Part shown: positions 8,557 to 15,675 of the stretch, in pieces
How the letters are laid out: the number at the start of each line of letters is the position of its first letter
How positions within the stretch are numbered: position 1 is the stretch's first letter
NCBI GenBank assembly: GCA_023387965.1
Contig: JAEWHE010000014.1
Location: 310,001 to 374,000, forward strand
DNA: 64,000 bases
Direction: 5' to 3'
From: Bacteroidota bacterium
GTDB lineage: Bacteria > Bacteroidota > Bacteroidia > Flavobacteriales > Flavobacteriaceae
Program-made: the position numbers and the translations under genes
Notes under the pieces: model-generated
What the model saw: the letters and a program-made list of their open reading frames with translations, nothing else
Told to the model about the DNA's origin: nothing
Databases searched by the model: none

Positions 8557-9753
8557 TTATCGTCGTGAACCCGAAGCATTATTCTCTCTGGAAGAATTCC
8601 CTCGAGATTGGCTTGGAGCGGTAGCACGTTGATTGCTTTGAGTTGAACGACTAACATTACTTCTTGCCGGTTCGCTACGTTGCGTTTTTGGTGCTACACT
8701 TGGTTGAGTAGTTCTTGGTGCTGCATTTCTTGGTGCAGATTCTACACGGGTGTTGCTCGAATTTCTGGTAACATTTGAATTATTGCTTCTTGTCGTTGAA
8801 CTCTCAGTATTCGTAGCTCTTGTAGCACGAGTAGTTGTTTCTGGAGTTACCGAATTATTTCTACCAGAATTATTTCTCACAGCATTTGCTTCGTTGTTTC
8901 GTGTAGCACGAGTTTGATTGCTACTGGTAACCGTTGTATTTCTCGTAGCATTTCCTCTTGTTCCGGTAGCTCTCACAGATTGCGCCTCAACGCTTCTGGT
9001 TCCGTTTGCAACGTTATTTCTACTTCTGTCCAATTCGAATCGATTTGCCACATTTGCATTTCTGTTTACAAAAGACCTTTGCGGATTTCTAACAGCATAA
9101 CCATCACTTCTTCTGGTTTGGTGCAAGGCAATGGCACGATCACTTCGTCTTGTATCAACATAGTTATAATGGTTGTGAACGTTGATATGAACATTAACAT
9201 TTCTTCTGTATCGATAAATTGGGTAAGGATTCCAACCGTAATAGTAAGTTGGATAATAATCCCAATACCAAGGCGAAATGTAAGGACGGTAATAATTAGT
9301 CCAAAAAACATTAAAAATCGCTGGTCTTGTCACATAAACCGGCTCATAAATATAATTATTTCCGTACATGTAAACGTCTCCAACTACTTGAACCTGAACG
9401 TTATTGTTTCTATCTCTTTCAACTTCAATAGTAGCAACATCCTGAAAAACATCGCGGTCTAAAACCGATTGGATGATAATAAGGTGCAAACCATTTTCGG
9501 TCGCTTCGATTACTCTTAAATAATCTACACGATTATCGCCATTTAAGTCAAGGTTTGAAATTTGCATTTTGGGGTCATTCAAGCGTTGCTCAAAATCCGC
9601 TAAATCTCTCGAATCTCCAAAAATTGAAGCCACAGCTCTCAAATCGAGATTATCGCTAATGTCAGAACTATTGGCTGTAACCGTAGTTCTATCTTGGGCA
9701 TGCATTGTAAAAAATGCAAATAGTAGCGCTAAAAAAGTATATTTCGTTTTCAT
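8557..9753 (-). CDS. Secreted protein with aromatic middle and Arg/Asn/Ser/Thr-rich tail
   Basis: A 398-residue exported protein of unknown function. Residues 1-19 are a signal peptide ending FFTMHAQ. Residues about 30-120 look globular and include a Ca-binding-like stretch NLDLNGDNRVDYLRVI. Residues about 130-195 are packed with Y, W, P and N (WTNYYRPYISPWYWDYYP), followed by alternating HINVHNHYNYV. The second half is low-complexity, made of R, N, S, T and A with recurring TRNN and ATRN motifs, and is predicted disordered and very basic. No T9SS domain is present. The tail could bind polyanions such as DNA or LPS; that is inference. Monocistronic. Confidence 0.85.
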   Translation of the reverse strand: MKTKYTFLALLFAFFTMHAQDRTTVTANSSDISDNLDLRAVASIFGDSRDLADFEQRLNDPKMQISNLDLNGDNRVDYLRVIEATENGLHLIIIQSVLDRDVFQDVATIEVERDRNNNVQVQVVGDVYMYGNNYIYEPVYVTRPAIFNVFWTNYYRPYISPWYWDYYPTYYYGWNPYPIYRYRRNVNVHINVHNHYNYVDTRRSDRAIALHQTRRSDGYAVRNPQRSFVNRNANVANRFELDRSRNNVANGTRSVEAQSVRATGTRGNATRNTTVTSSNQTRATRNNEANAVRNNSGRNNSVTPETTTRATRATNTESSTTRSNNSNVTRNSSNTRVESAPRNAAPRTTQPSVAPKTQRSEPARSNVSRSTQSNQRATAPSQSRGNSSRENNASGSRR

Positions 9754-9958
9754 GATTTCTATGTTTTTCTGATTCTTTGTATTGGTTAAAAGCGATCGTT
9801 TGATAGTGTGAAACCAATATCTGTGCCAAAAACAATTGTTTCATAAAACTATTTTGTAACTATTGGATTATAAGCGTTTTAAAATACGAAAACGTTTGAT
9901 TTTTCCTTTCGGAAAATAATACTCATGTGGAAATTTTGCTCAAAAAATAGGGTAGAAG

Positions 9959-10516
9959 TTAAACTTTTACGATGCCGCGGAAACCTCTCGCTGCATAATA
10001 AGAATCTGCTCCATTGTGATAAGTAAAAACCGTGTCGTAACGTCTATCGCAAAAAAGTGCGCCACCTAATTTCCTTATTTTTTCCGGAGTGGCAATCCAG
10101 CTTGAGGTTTTTAAATCAAATTTTCCCAACTCCTGAAGTTTTCGGTATTGATTTTCATCTAAAATTTCAATTCCCATTTGCTTCACCATTTCCATTGCAT
10201 TTGTGGCTGGTTTGTTGAGTTTTCTCGCATCAAGTGCTTTTTGGTCAAAACAACAACTTCGTCTGTCTTTCGGACTTTCAACTGAACAATCTACAAAAAT
10301 TATTTCTTCTGAATTTTCGTCAAAAATAACTGCGTCAGGTTCACCGCCAGTTGCCTCCATTTCGTTGATGGACCAAAGCTTTTCTGGATTTTCCAGCAAT
10401 TTTTTTTCAACTTTATCCCAATTTAAACTTGGATGACGCTCTAAATTTTTCTCAAAACGAATTTTTAAAATCGTCAACAGCGATTGTTGTGCGTCTTCAG
10501 AAAGTATTTTTTTCAT
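9959..10516 (-). CDS. DUF4256 family protein
   Basis: A 185-residue soluble protein matching the DUF4256 family: MEATGGEPDAVIF, CSVESPKDRRSCCFDQKAL and GGALFCDRRYDTVFTYHNGA are its conserved blocks. Function is unknown. The frame can be extended two codons to a TTG, but the ATG (MKKILSED) is the natural start. It is the last gene of a four-gene minus-strand run headed by an HxlR regulator, nine bases after the DUF1398 gene, which suggests a role in a stress response controlled by that regulator. Confidence 0.88.
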   Translation of the reverse strand: MKKILSEDAQQSLLTILKIRFEKNLERHPSLNWDKVEKKLLENPEKLWSINEMEATGGEPDAVIFDENSEEIIFVDCSVESPKDRRSCCFDQKALDARKLNKPATNAMEMVKQMGIEILDENQYRKLQELGKFDLKTSSWIATPEKIRKLGGALFCDRRYDTVFTYHNGADSYYAARGFRGIVKV

Positions 10517-10525
10517 AGTCAAAAA

Positions 10526-10915
10526 TTATTGAGGAATTTGTTCTATTAAAACTTCATTACCAGATTGATCAAAATATGTGCAAGTCATTTCGTCTATGGA
10601 AACCCGCCATTTTTCAATTCCTGATTTCGCACAATCGTTGCAAAAAGTAGGATAATCTGTGTTTCCTTGCTGGTGATTTTTCAAGTCATATTTAAATTGT
10701 GCAACATTCGCTGCATCCGAAATTTTCAAAGCTGAATACTTTGCTTCAGATGTTTCTTTAAAGCCCTCGTTTCCAGTGTATTCAGAATGTCCGTCGGTTA
10801 CAAATGTGTCGTAACTTTTGACGCCAATTTCTTTTAAGTCACGAATATAAGCCGGAAAATCTGCTCCGGATTTTACTTTGGAATGTGCATTTTTAATTTG
10901 CTGGATGGTAAACAT
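10526..10915 (-). CDS. DUF1398 family protein (YbcV-like)
   Basis: A 129-residue cytoplasmic protein of the DUF1398 family, of which E. coli YbcV is a member. Recognised from IGVKSYDTFVTDGHSEY, the middle ALKISDAANVAQFKYDLKNHQ and the CNDCAKSGIEKW segment containing a CxxC. No enzymatic role is established. It sits between the DUF72 and DUF4256 genes with short gaps. Confidence 0.88.
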   Translation of the reverse strand: MFTIQQIKNAHSKVKSGADFPAYIRDLKEIGVKSYDTFVTDGHSEYTGNEGFKETSEAKYSALKISDAANVAQFKYDLKNHQQGNTDYPTFCNDCAKSGIEKWRVSIDEMTCTYFDQSGNEVLIEQIPQ

Positions 10916-10931
10916 TTTTGATCGTTTTTGG

Positions 10932-11822
10932 TTAAAATAATGTATTGTTGTCTTCTTTTTTATTCGGAATTTTTAGCGAAGTTCCAATCGCTTCATTGAG
11001 TTTTTCGATGAAATATGCTGCCAATAAAGGCGATTCTAATTCGATATTTTGATGTACAAAGAAATACAATTTTTGTAATCCTTCAGCTTTCCATTTTTTA
11101 ATTTTTTCTACCCAATCATCCAATCTGTCCTTGTCGGAAGAATGATTTGCGCCAACGTAACGCACGAAAGCAACATCGCTTGTCAATCGCATATGAAGCA
11201 TGTCGCGTCGTCCTGCGGTATCTACAATGATATTTGCCATATTGAGATTTTGCAAAACGGCACAAAATTGGTCGTTTATTTTTTCGTCCGAGAACCATTC
11301 AGGATTTCTGACTTCAACCGCAAGTGGAAAATTTTTTGGAAACAATTCCAACGCATTTTTCAGTTTTTCGAAATCTTTCGGCTTAAAATTTTCCGGAAGT
11401 TGCAAAAACGACATCCCTAATTTATCCCCAAAATTACTCACCGAATTACAAAAATCAGCAATGGGTTCCTGAACGTCGTTCAAGCGTTTGTAATGCGTAA
11501 CAGTTTGACTTATTTTCGGAAAAAATTTAAAATTATGCGGTGTTTTTTCCCGCCAGGTTTCCACTTGTTGCCAGTCCGGCGTTTTGTAGAAAGTGGCGTT
11601 TAATTCAATGGAATTAAATTGTGTGGAATAATAGGCCAGTTCATCTTTTGTGCCTCTCGGATAAAATCCTTTGAGTTCGGTTCTGTTCCATTTTGCACAA
11701 CCCACAAACACTTCAAAAGCATCTTTTTTCTTATACTTTGATAGAATTTTTTTGGTGTCTTTGTGATCTTTAGGAAGTGAAAAATCTACGTTTTCCGGAT
11801 GCTCAACTTGTCCAAACTGCAT
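10932..11822 (-). CDS. DUF72 (YecE-like) family protein
   Basis: A 296-residue TIM-barrel-like protein of the DUF72 family. Conserved segments are FVGCAKWNRTELKGFYP, QFNSIELNATFYKTP, FKFFPKISQTVTHYKRL, LPLAVEVRNPEWF and YFFVHQNIELESPLLA. The biochemical activity is not known. A 40-residue N-terminal lead before the domain is unusual for short YecE proteins but common in Bacteroidota homologues. It starts 11 bases after the HxlR gene. Confidence 0.9.
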   Translation of the reverse strand: MQFGQVEHPENVDFSLPKDHKDTKKILSKYKKKDAFEVFVGCAKWNRTELKGFYPRGTKDELAYYSTQFNSIELNATFYKTPDWQQVETWREKTPHNFKFFPKISQTVTHYKRLNDVQEPIADFCNSVSNFGDKLGMSFLQLPENFKPKDFEKLKNALELFPKNFPLAVEVRNPEWFSDEKINDQFCAVLQNLNMANIIVDTAGRRDMLHMRLTSDVAFVRYVGANHSSDKDRLDDWVEKIKKWKAEGLQKLYFFVHQNIELESPLLAAYFIEKLNEAIGTSLKIPNKKEDNNTLF

Positions 11823-11833
11823 AAATTGATTTT

Positions 11834-12235
11834 TTAATTGTCTAAGTTATCGATTTTTTCGCAAGTTTCAAGCGGAGAAATTTGCTTAATTTTTGTAGAA
11901 TGTTGCATCGCAAAATTTCCCCAATCAGCAATATTTTTCAAAAGAGGAATCAATGATTTTCCAAATTCTGTTAAGCTATAATCAACCGTCAATGGTGGTT
12001 TTTCGGTAAAAACTTTTCGCAAAATCAAACCGTCTTCTTCCAATTGTTTCAGTTGTAAACTCAAAGTTCTTTCCGTAATAGTGGGAATCATTCTTCGCAA
12101 TTCGCTGTACCGTTGACTGTTTTTTGCCAAATGAATTAAAATCACGGCTTTCCACTTCCCGCCAATAAATCGCATAGTCACGCTCGTGCTACATGGAAAA
12201 TTTTTATCATCTATTTCAAACATTGTACTATCCAT
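11834..12235 (-). CDS. HxlR family transcriptional regulator
   Basis: A 133-residue winged-helix regulator of the HxlR (DUF24) family. The domain is evident from CSTSVTMRFIGGKWKAVILI, RYSELRRMIPTITERTLSLQ and LEEDGLILRK. The N-terminal cysteine C15, just before the first helix, matches the redox-sensing cysteine used by family members that respond to quinones, aldehydes or disulfide stress; a second cysteine is C125. It is divergent from a nitroreductase and heads an operon with DUF72, DUF1398 and DUF4256 genes. An in-frame ATG four codons downstream (MFEIDDKNFP) is an equally plausible start given a very short leader. Confidence 0.92.
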   Translation of the reverse strand: MDSTMFEIDDKNFPCSTSVTMRFIGGKWKAVILIHLAKNSQRYSELRRMIPTITERTLSLQLKQLEEDGLILRKVFTEKPPLTVDYSLTEFGKSLIPLLKNIADWGNFAMQHSTKIKQISPLETCEKIDNLDN

Positions 12236-12246
12236 TTTAACCGTTA

Positions 12247-12277
12247 TTGCAAATGTAAATAACTATACTTATTTTTG
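12247..12277 (+). promoter_or_regulatory. Promoter of the nitroreductase gene
   Basis: TTG (12247-12249) and TATTTTTG (12270-12277) match the Bacteroidota -33 and -7 boxes with a 20-base spacer. Transcription would begin near 12284, just before the ATG at 12289, which favours the ATG at 12316. Confidence 0.65.
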
Positions 12278-12280
12278 CAA
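12250..12280 (-). promoter_or_regulatory. Promoter of the HxlR operon
   Basis: On the minus strand TTG (12280-12278) and TACATTTG (12257-12250) are 20 bases apart. It is interlocked with the nitroreductase promoter: each -33 box abuts the other's -7 box. Confidence 0.65.
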
Positions 12281-12297
12281 CTATAAAAATGATAGTT
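12261..12297. promoter_or_regulatory. Candidate HxlR operator: three AACTAT half-sites
   Basis: AACTAT occurs at 12261-12266 and 12279-12284, and its reverse complement ATAGTT at 12292-12297. The last two form an inverted repeat with a 7-base spacer over the nitroreductase start site; the first lies between the -33 and -7 boxes of both divergent promoters. Confidence 0.45.
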
Positions 12298-12315
12298 AAA
12301 TCAAATAGCTCAAAA

Positions 12316-12915
12316 ATGACTTTTTTACAATCAATGCAGTCGCGATATACCACTAAAAAATACGACGCAACCAAGAAAATACCCTCTGAAAAAATTGATC
12401 AATTGGCAGAAATCCTGCTTTTGACTCCATCTTCCATCAACAGCCAACCTTGGAAATTTGTTATTGTTTCCGATGAAAATTTGAAAGCACAATTAGCCGA
12501 CGCTTCCATGTTTAATAAAGAAAAAATCAATCAAGGAAGCCATTTGGTGGTTTTAAATGTTATCGATGATTTAGAACTTTTTGAAAAACAAGTTGCAGAA
12601 AATTTACCCGAAGGCGCTTTGAATTATTACAAAACATTCATCAAGCCTTTAGGCAAAGCACGCGCAAAAATCTGGATGTCGCGTCAAGTTTACATCGCCT
12701 TGGGAATTTTGCTTAGTGCTACTGCAAACATGGAAATCGATTCTACCCCAATGGAAGGAATTGAGCCTGAAAAATATAAAGAAATTTTAGGCTTAGAAGG
12801 TTACGAACCGTTAGTTGCCGTGGCTTTAGGGGCGAGAGATAATGAAGATTTGAACCAACCTGATGTTCGCCCAAAATCGAGAATTGATCGAAATACCATT
12901 GTGGAAATACGCTAA
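12316..12915 (+). CDS. NAD(P)H-dependent nitroreductase (NfsB-like)
   Basis: A 199-residue FMN-dependent oxidoreductase of the nitroreductase fold. The N-terminal FMN-phosphate site SRYTTKKYD, LTPSSINSQPWKFVIVSDE, and the later GILLSATANMEIDSTPMEGI and VALGARDNEDLNQPDVRPKSR are typical of the NfsB/dihydropteridine reductase group, which reduces nitroaromatics and quinones. An upstream ATG at 12289 lies about five bases from the predicted transcription start, so MTFLQSMQSRY is taken. Its divergent HxlR neighbour is the likely regulator, responding to electrophiles. Confidence 0.92.
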   Translation: MTFLQSMQSRYTTKKYDATKKIPSEKIDQLAEILLLTPSSINSQPWKFVIVSDENLKAQLADASMFNKEKINQGSHLVVLNVIDDLELFEKQVAENLPEGALNYYKTFIKPLGKARAKIWMSRQVYIALGILLSATANMEIDSTPMEGIEPEKYKEILGLEGYEPLVAVALGARDNEDLNQPDVRPKSRIDRNTIVEIR

Positions 12916-12920
12916 AAAAA

Positions 12921-12950
12921 AGAAACCCGCTTCAACTGAAACGGGTTTCT
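12921..12950. terminator. Bidirectional terminator between nitroreductase and sensor genes
   Basis: AGAAACCCG pairs with CGGGTTTCT, flanked by A-run and T-run, so it works for both convergent genes. The minus-strand stop codon lies at its edge. Confidence 0.85.
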
Positions 12951-12953
12951 TTT

Positions 12954-13382
12954 TTAATCTTTCTTTTTATACTGTCGAAGTAATTTTCGGTTAAAATCAT
13001 CTTCTGCTTTTTTTAGTTTTAAAATTTTCAGCGGACTGATGACGTTCTTCAGATTTGCCACTAATTTTTTTCGATTTTGGTACAAATCGTCGTCAATTTG
13101 CTGCATTTCGTTCAATAAATTCTGCGCTTCTTTTTCCGAAAGCTGATCTGCATTTGCCAATTTTTTTCCTAAAGGTCGCATTTTTTTGTGCCGAAGTTCA
13201 AATTGCTGGTCGTCATAAGCGTTGTAAATTGGCCAAAATTTTGACGATTCTTCAGATGTAAGCGACAATTCTGAAGTGATGAAAGCGGTTTTTAAAGATT
13301 TAATTTGCTCTCTTTTGCTGTCATTTTGCCCAAAAGAAACAATGCTCATCATCAATATTAATAAGGTAATATAATTTTTCAT
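12954..13382 (-). CDS. Periplasmic sensor-like protein of an ECF sigma operon
   Basis: A 142-residue exported protein: signal peptide to about residue 19 (MMSIVSFGQ), then an all-helical, highly charged domain with LTSEESSKFWPIYNAYDDQQ and several QxxDxxxxxR turns. It resembles the CpxP/Spy-like small proteins annotated in flavobacteria as sensors of ECF sigma factors. The longest frame starts 29 codons upstream inside the preceding gene and would bury the signal peptide, so it is rejected. It lies four bases after the anti-sigma-like gene, making it the third gene of the operon. Confidence 0.85.
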   Translation of the reverse strand: MKNYITLLILMMSIVSFGQNDSKREQIKSLKTAFITSELSLTSEESSKFWPIYNAYDDQQFELRHKKMRPLGKKLANADQLSEKEAQNLLNEMQQIDDDLYQNRKKLVANLKNVISPLKILKLKKAEDDFNRKLLRQYKKKD

Positions 13383-13386
13383 AGTC

Positions 13387-13803
13387 TTATTCGGATAAAT
13401 AATTTTCGATATAATTACTTTCAGTAAGGTAATTTTCTGCAGAAGTTTCATCGATTGCCAGAAGTTCATTTTCTAACGCATAAATATCAGCTTCGTTCAA
13501 GTGTTCGATGATTTCGTATTGGCTGATGTTACTTTGTTCAGCTAAATAATTTTCGATGCTAACATCAGTAATTTCAAGGTTTGCCGCTTGTTGAAACGTA
13601 AAAGTCAAAGCGATGGCGACAGCGGTAAGTGATGCGGCAACTGCAAAAATTTTGGTTTTATTTTTTTGAAAAAATGAAATTACCGGAACCTCTTTTTGCC
13701 CGTCAATATCTTGCAAAATGCGCTGTTCTAACGACAAAAAATAATCGTTAGGAACGGAAAATCCGCTTTTAATTTTGGGCTCTTTTTCTAAATCAATTTT
13801 CAT
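13387..13803 (-). CDS. Putative anti-sigma factor, single-pass membrane protein
   Basis: A 138-residue protein with a cytoplasmic N-terminal part (about 1-48, containing FSVPNDYFLSLEQRIL), one transmembrane helix (about 50-70, FAVAASLTAVAIALTF) and an acidic exterior tail. The tail carries three ENYL motifs. Position directly after the sigma factor gene and topology fit an anti-sigma factor, although no named zinc anti-sigma motif is seen. Function is inferred from context. Confidence 0.75.
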   Translation of the reverse strand: MKIDLEKEPKIKSGFSVPNDYFLSLEQRILQDIDGQKEVPVISFFQKNKTKIFAVAASLTAVAIALTFTFQQAANLEITDVSIENYLAEQSNISQYEIIEHLNEADIYALENELLAIDETSAENYLTESNYIENYLSE

Positions 13804-13833
13804 ATTGGTAAGACTATTTTTTGCAAAAATGGT

Positions 13834-14376
13834 TTAATTGGTCAACAAAAATTCTTCAATTTTTTTTACGGCATGGTGATAGGAAGCTTTCAACGCTCCA
13901 ACCGAAGTGCCCAAAATTTCGGACATTTCCTCGTATTTTAATTCTTCAAAATATTTCATTTTAAAAACCAATTGCTGTTTTTCTGGAAGTTTGGCAATGG
14001 CTTTCTGAAGTTTCAACTGAATTTCGTCGCCTTCAAAATAAACGTCTGCCGGTAATTTTTCGATCTCTTTTTCTAAATATTCGCTATTTGAAATGCCGTT
14101 TCGTTTGGCTTTCGCCGAAATAAAATCGATGGCTTCATTGGTGGCAATGCGATACATCCATGAAAAAAGTTTGCTATCGCCTTTAAAATTTGGCAAGTGC
14201 CGAAAAACTTTTAAAAACGTGTTTTGTATCACATCGTGAGCGTCATCATGGTTCAAGACAATGTTTCTCACATGATGGTAAAGTGGTTTCTGATAGTCAC
14301 GAACGAGTTGCGCAAACGCAGTTTCCCGCGTATCCGGATGCAACAATTTTGCAATAAAATCTTTTTCGTTCGCCAA
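13834..14376 (-). CDS. ECF RNA polymerase sigma factor
   Basis: A 180-residue sigma-70 family factor. Region 2 spans about 25-95 (YQKPLYHHVRNIVLNHDDAHDVIQNTFLKVF and WMYRIATNEAIDFI, read as two blocks), region 4 about 115-175 (LPEKQQLVFKMKYFEELKY, LGTSVGALKASYHHAVKK). The conserved family N-terminus MANEKDFI begins at a TTG codon, the only start that preserves it; no in-frame ATG lies just upstream. It heads an operon with the anti-sigma-like and sensor genes and probably controls an envelope stress response. Confidence 0.92.
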   Translation of the reverse strand: MANEKDFIAKLLHPDTRETAFAQLVRDYQKPLYHHVRNIVLNHDDAHDVIQNTFLKVFRHLPNFKGDSKLFSWMYRIATNEAIDFISAKAKRNGISNSEYLEKEIEKLPADVYFEGDEIQLKLQKAIAKLPEKQQLVFKMKYFEELKYEEMSEILGTSVGALKASYHHAVKKIEEFLLTN

Positions 14377-14439
14377 ACTTTTTTTCTTATTTGACTAAAG
14401 TTAGGCTATTTGGTTTAATCTAAATTTTTTTTTGCAAAA

Positions 14440-15546
14440 TTATTCTGCTGGAGGAGTTGCAGTTGGTACTAGAACAGTTGCCGGTTTAGGTTTTGCTGCA
14501 GGCTGTGCAACGGTTTGACTTTGAGCTGGTTGATTGCCAATTGCTACAAAAATTTCTGTCTCCCATTTTGACGGACTTTTTACTTCCGAAGCAGATTTTT
14601 TATATACTTCAATTATTGGAAAGGCGTAATTTTGCTGTAAATTATTTTTTCTAATGTGATTAATAGTTTCCATTTTGGCTTCCGCCAAGTGCGAATAATC
14701 TCCATGTAAAGTAGTTTTGACCGCTTGATAAGGAATTAAATTTCCGCTGAAATAGTCGCTTCCCGGAGCTGTATAAATTTCGTCAGGCATCGGCAAACAT
14801 ACCGAAATTGTATTCGTATTTTCTGTTCGATTGGTTTCATGGTAAATTACAAACGGACTTCCGGTTAATTTGATTTGGTTATCCTTAAAAAACAACATCA
14901 TTTTTGCGGTAATCAAACTAATGTTCTTTTGCGTTTCATCAATTTTACAAGTAATTTTTTGTTGGAAATACCAACCGCCGTTTTTTTGAACCACGCCATT
15001 TACTTTAATATTATAAGTATTGATTTCGTGGGTAATAATTTTGTCCAATTTTTTTAGCGATCGTTGGTAAACCGAACCAATCATTTTATCGGCACCACCA
15101 TCAAGTAACGCCAAAACTTTCGCTTTAAAATTTAATTTACCTTTAGAAAACCACGTTACTTTTGTTCCGCCAACGGTATCTTTAAAAGTAAAATACGTTT
15201 GCACATTTTCACCCGAAATAACACTTTTTTGAGCGATACTATCATTTTCTTTTTCAAAAACGGTAACGGTTTCTCCATCATTTGCCGAACCTTTCCAAGA
15301 ATATTTTGCACCTTTTCCGATGGTTGTATCGCCAAAAATAAATTGCATTGAACGATCATCATCTTTCCAAACGCCAAATTCTTCCCAGTTTCTTAAATCG
15401 TTCACGTAACTGAACACCACATTTTTTTTGGCATGTATGATAGCTGATTGTTTTACCTCAAATTCGTTTTTTTGTGTGGCAACAAAAACCACCGCGCCAA
15501 TTATCAGTAAAAGAATTAAAAGCAATAAATATTTTAAAATTCGCAT
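14440..15546 (-). CDS. Membrane-anchored SRPBCC / GyrI-like domain protein
   Basis: A 368-residue protein: one N-terminal membrane helix (about 3-25), an SRPBCC polyketide-cyclase-like fold (about 30-165; ATPase-activator-like VNDLRNWEEFGVWKDDD and AKYSWKGS), then a GyrI-like effector-binding region (about 175-345) and a short A/P/T-rich tail. Proteins of this architecture are common in flavobacteria; ligand unknown. It is divergent from the DPP III gene. Confidence 0.8.
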   Translation of the reverse strand: MRILKYLLLLILLLIIGAVVFVATQKNEFEVKQSAIIHAKKNVVFSYVNDLRNWEEFGVWKDDDRSMQFIFGDTTIGKGAKYSWKGSANDGETVTVFEKENDSIAQKSVISGENVQTYFTFKDTVGGTKVTWFSKGKLNFKAKVLALLDGGADKMIGSVYQRSLKKLDKIITHEINTYNIKVNGVVQKNGGWYFQQKITCKIDETQKNISLITAKMMLFFKDNQIKLTGSPFVIYHETNRTENTNTISVCLPMPDEIYTAPGSDYFSGNLIPYQAVKTTLHGDYSHLAEAKMETINHIRKNNLQQNYAFPIIEVYKKSASEVKSPSKWETEIFVAIGNQPAQSQTVAQPAAKPKPATVLVPTATPPAE

Positions 15547-15569
15547 AGATGAAATAGTGTTTTGTGTTA

Positions 15570-15577
15570 CAAAAGTA
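15570..15577 (-). promoter_or_regulatory. -7 promoter box for the SRPBCC gene
   Basis: Minus-strand TACTTTTG, exact TAnnTTTG match, 24 bases before the ATG. Confidence 0.5.
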
Positions 15578-15612
15578 CAAAATTTAAGGCAGGAATTGTG
15601 GTTTGGAACAAT

Positions 15613-15642
15613 TTTGCGTTCAAATCAAAAATCCTATATTTG
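15613..15642 (+). promoter_or_regulatory. Promoter of the DPP III-like gene
   Basis: TTTG (15613-15616) and TATATTTG (15635-15642) form a -33/-7 pair with an 18-base spacer, about 33 bases before the ATG. Confidence 0.6.
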
Positions 15643-15675
15643 CTTCTAACTTTTTAAAAAATTTAATTTATTAAT

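Noticed and set aside
8914..9462. A 182-codon plus-strand frame opposite the low-complexity secreted protein
   Set aside because: It is serine/isoleucine-rich, a direct shadow of the R/N/T/V codons on the other strand, and has no promoter or family match.
9899..9916. Small hairpin TTTTCC-tttc-GGAAAA as a terminator of the DUF4256 gene
   Set aside because: The stem is short and there is no T-run after it on the minus strand.
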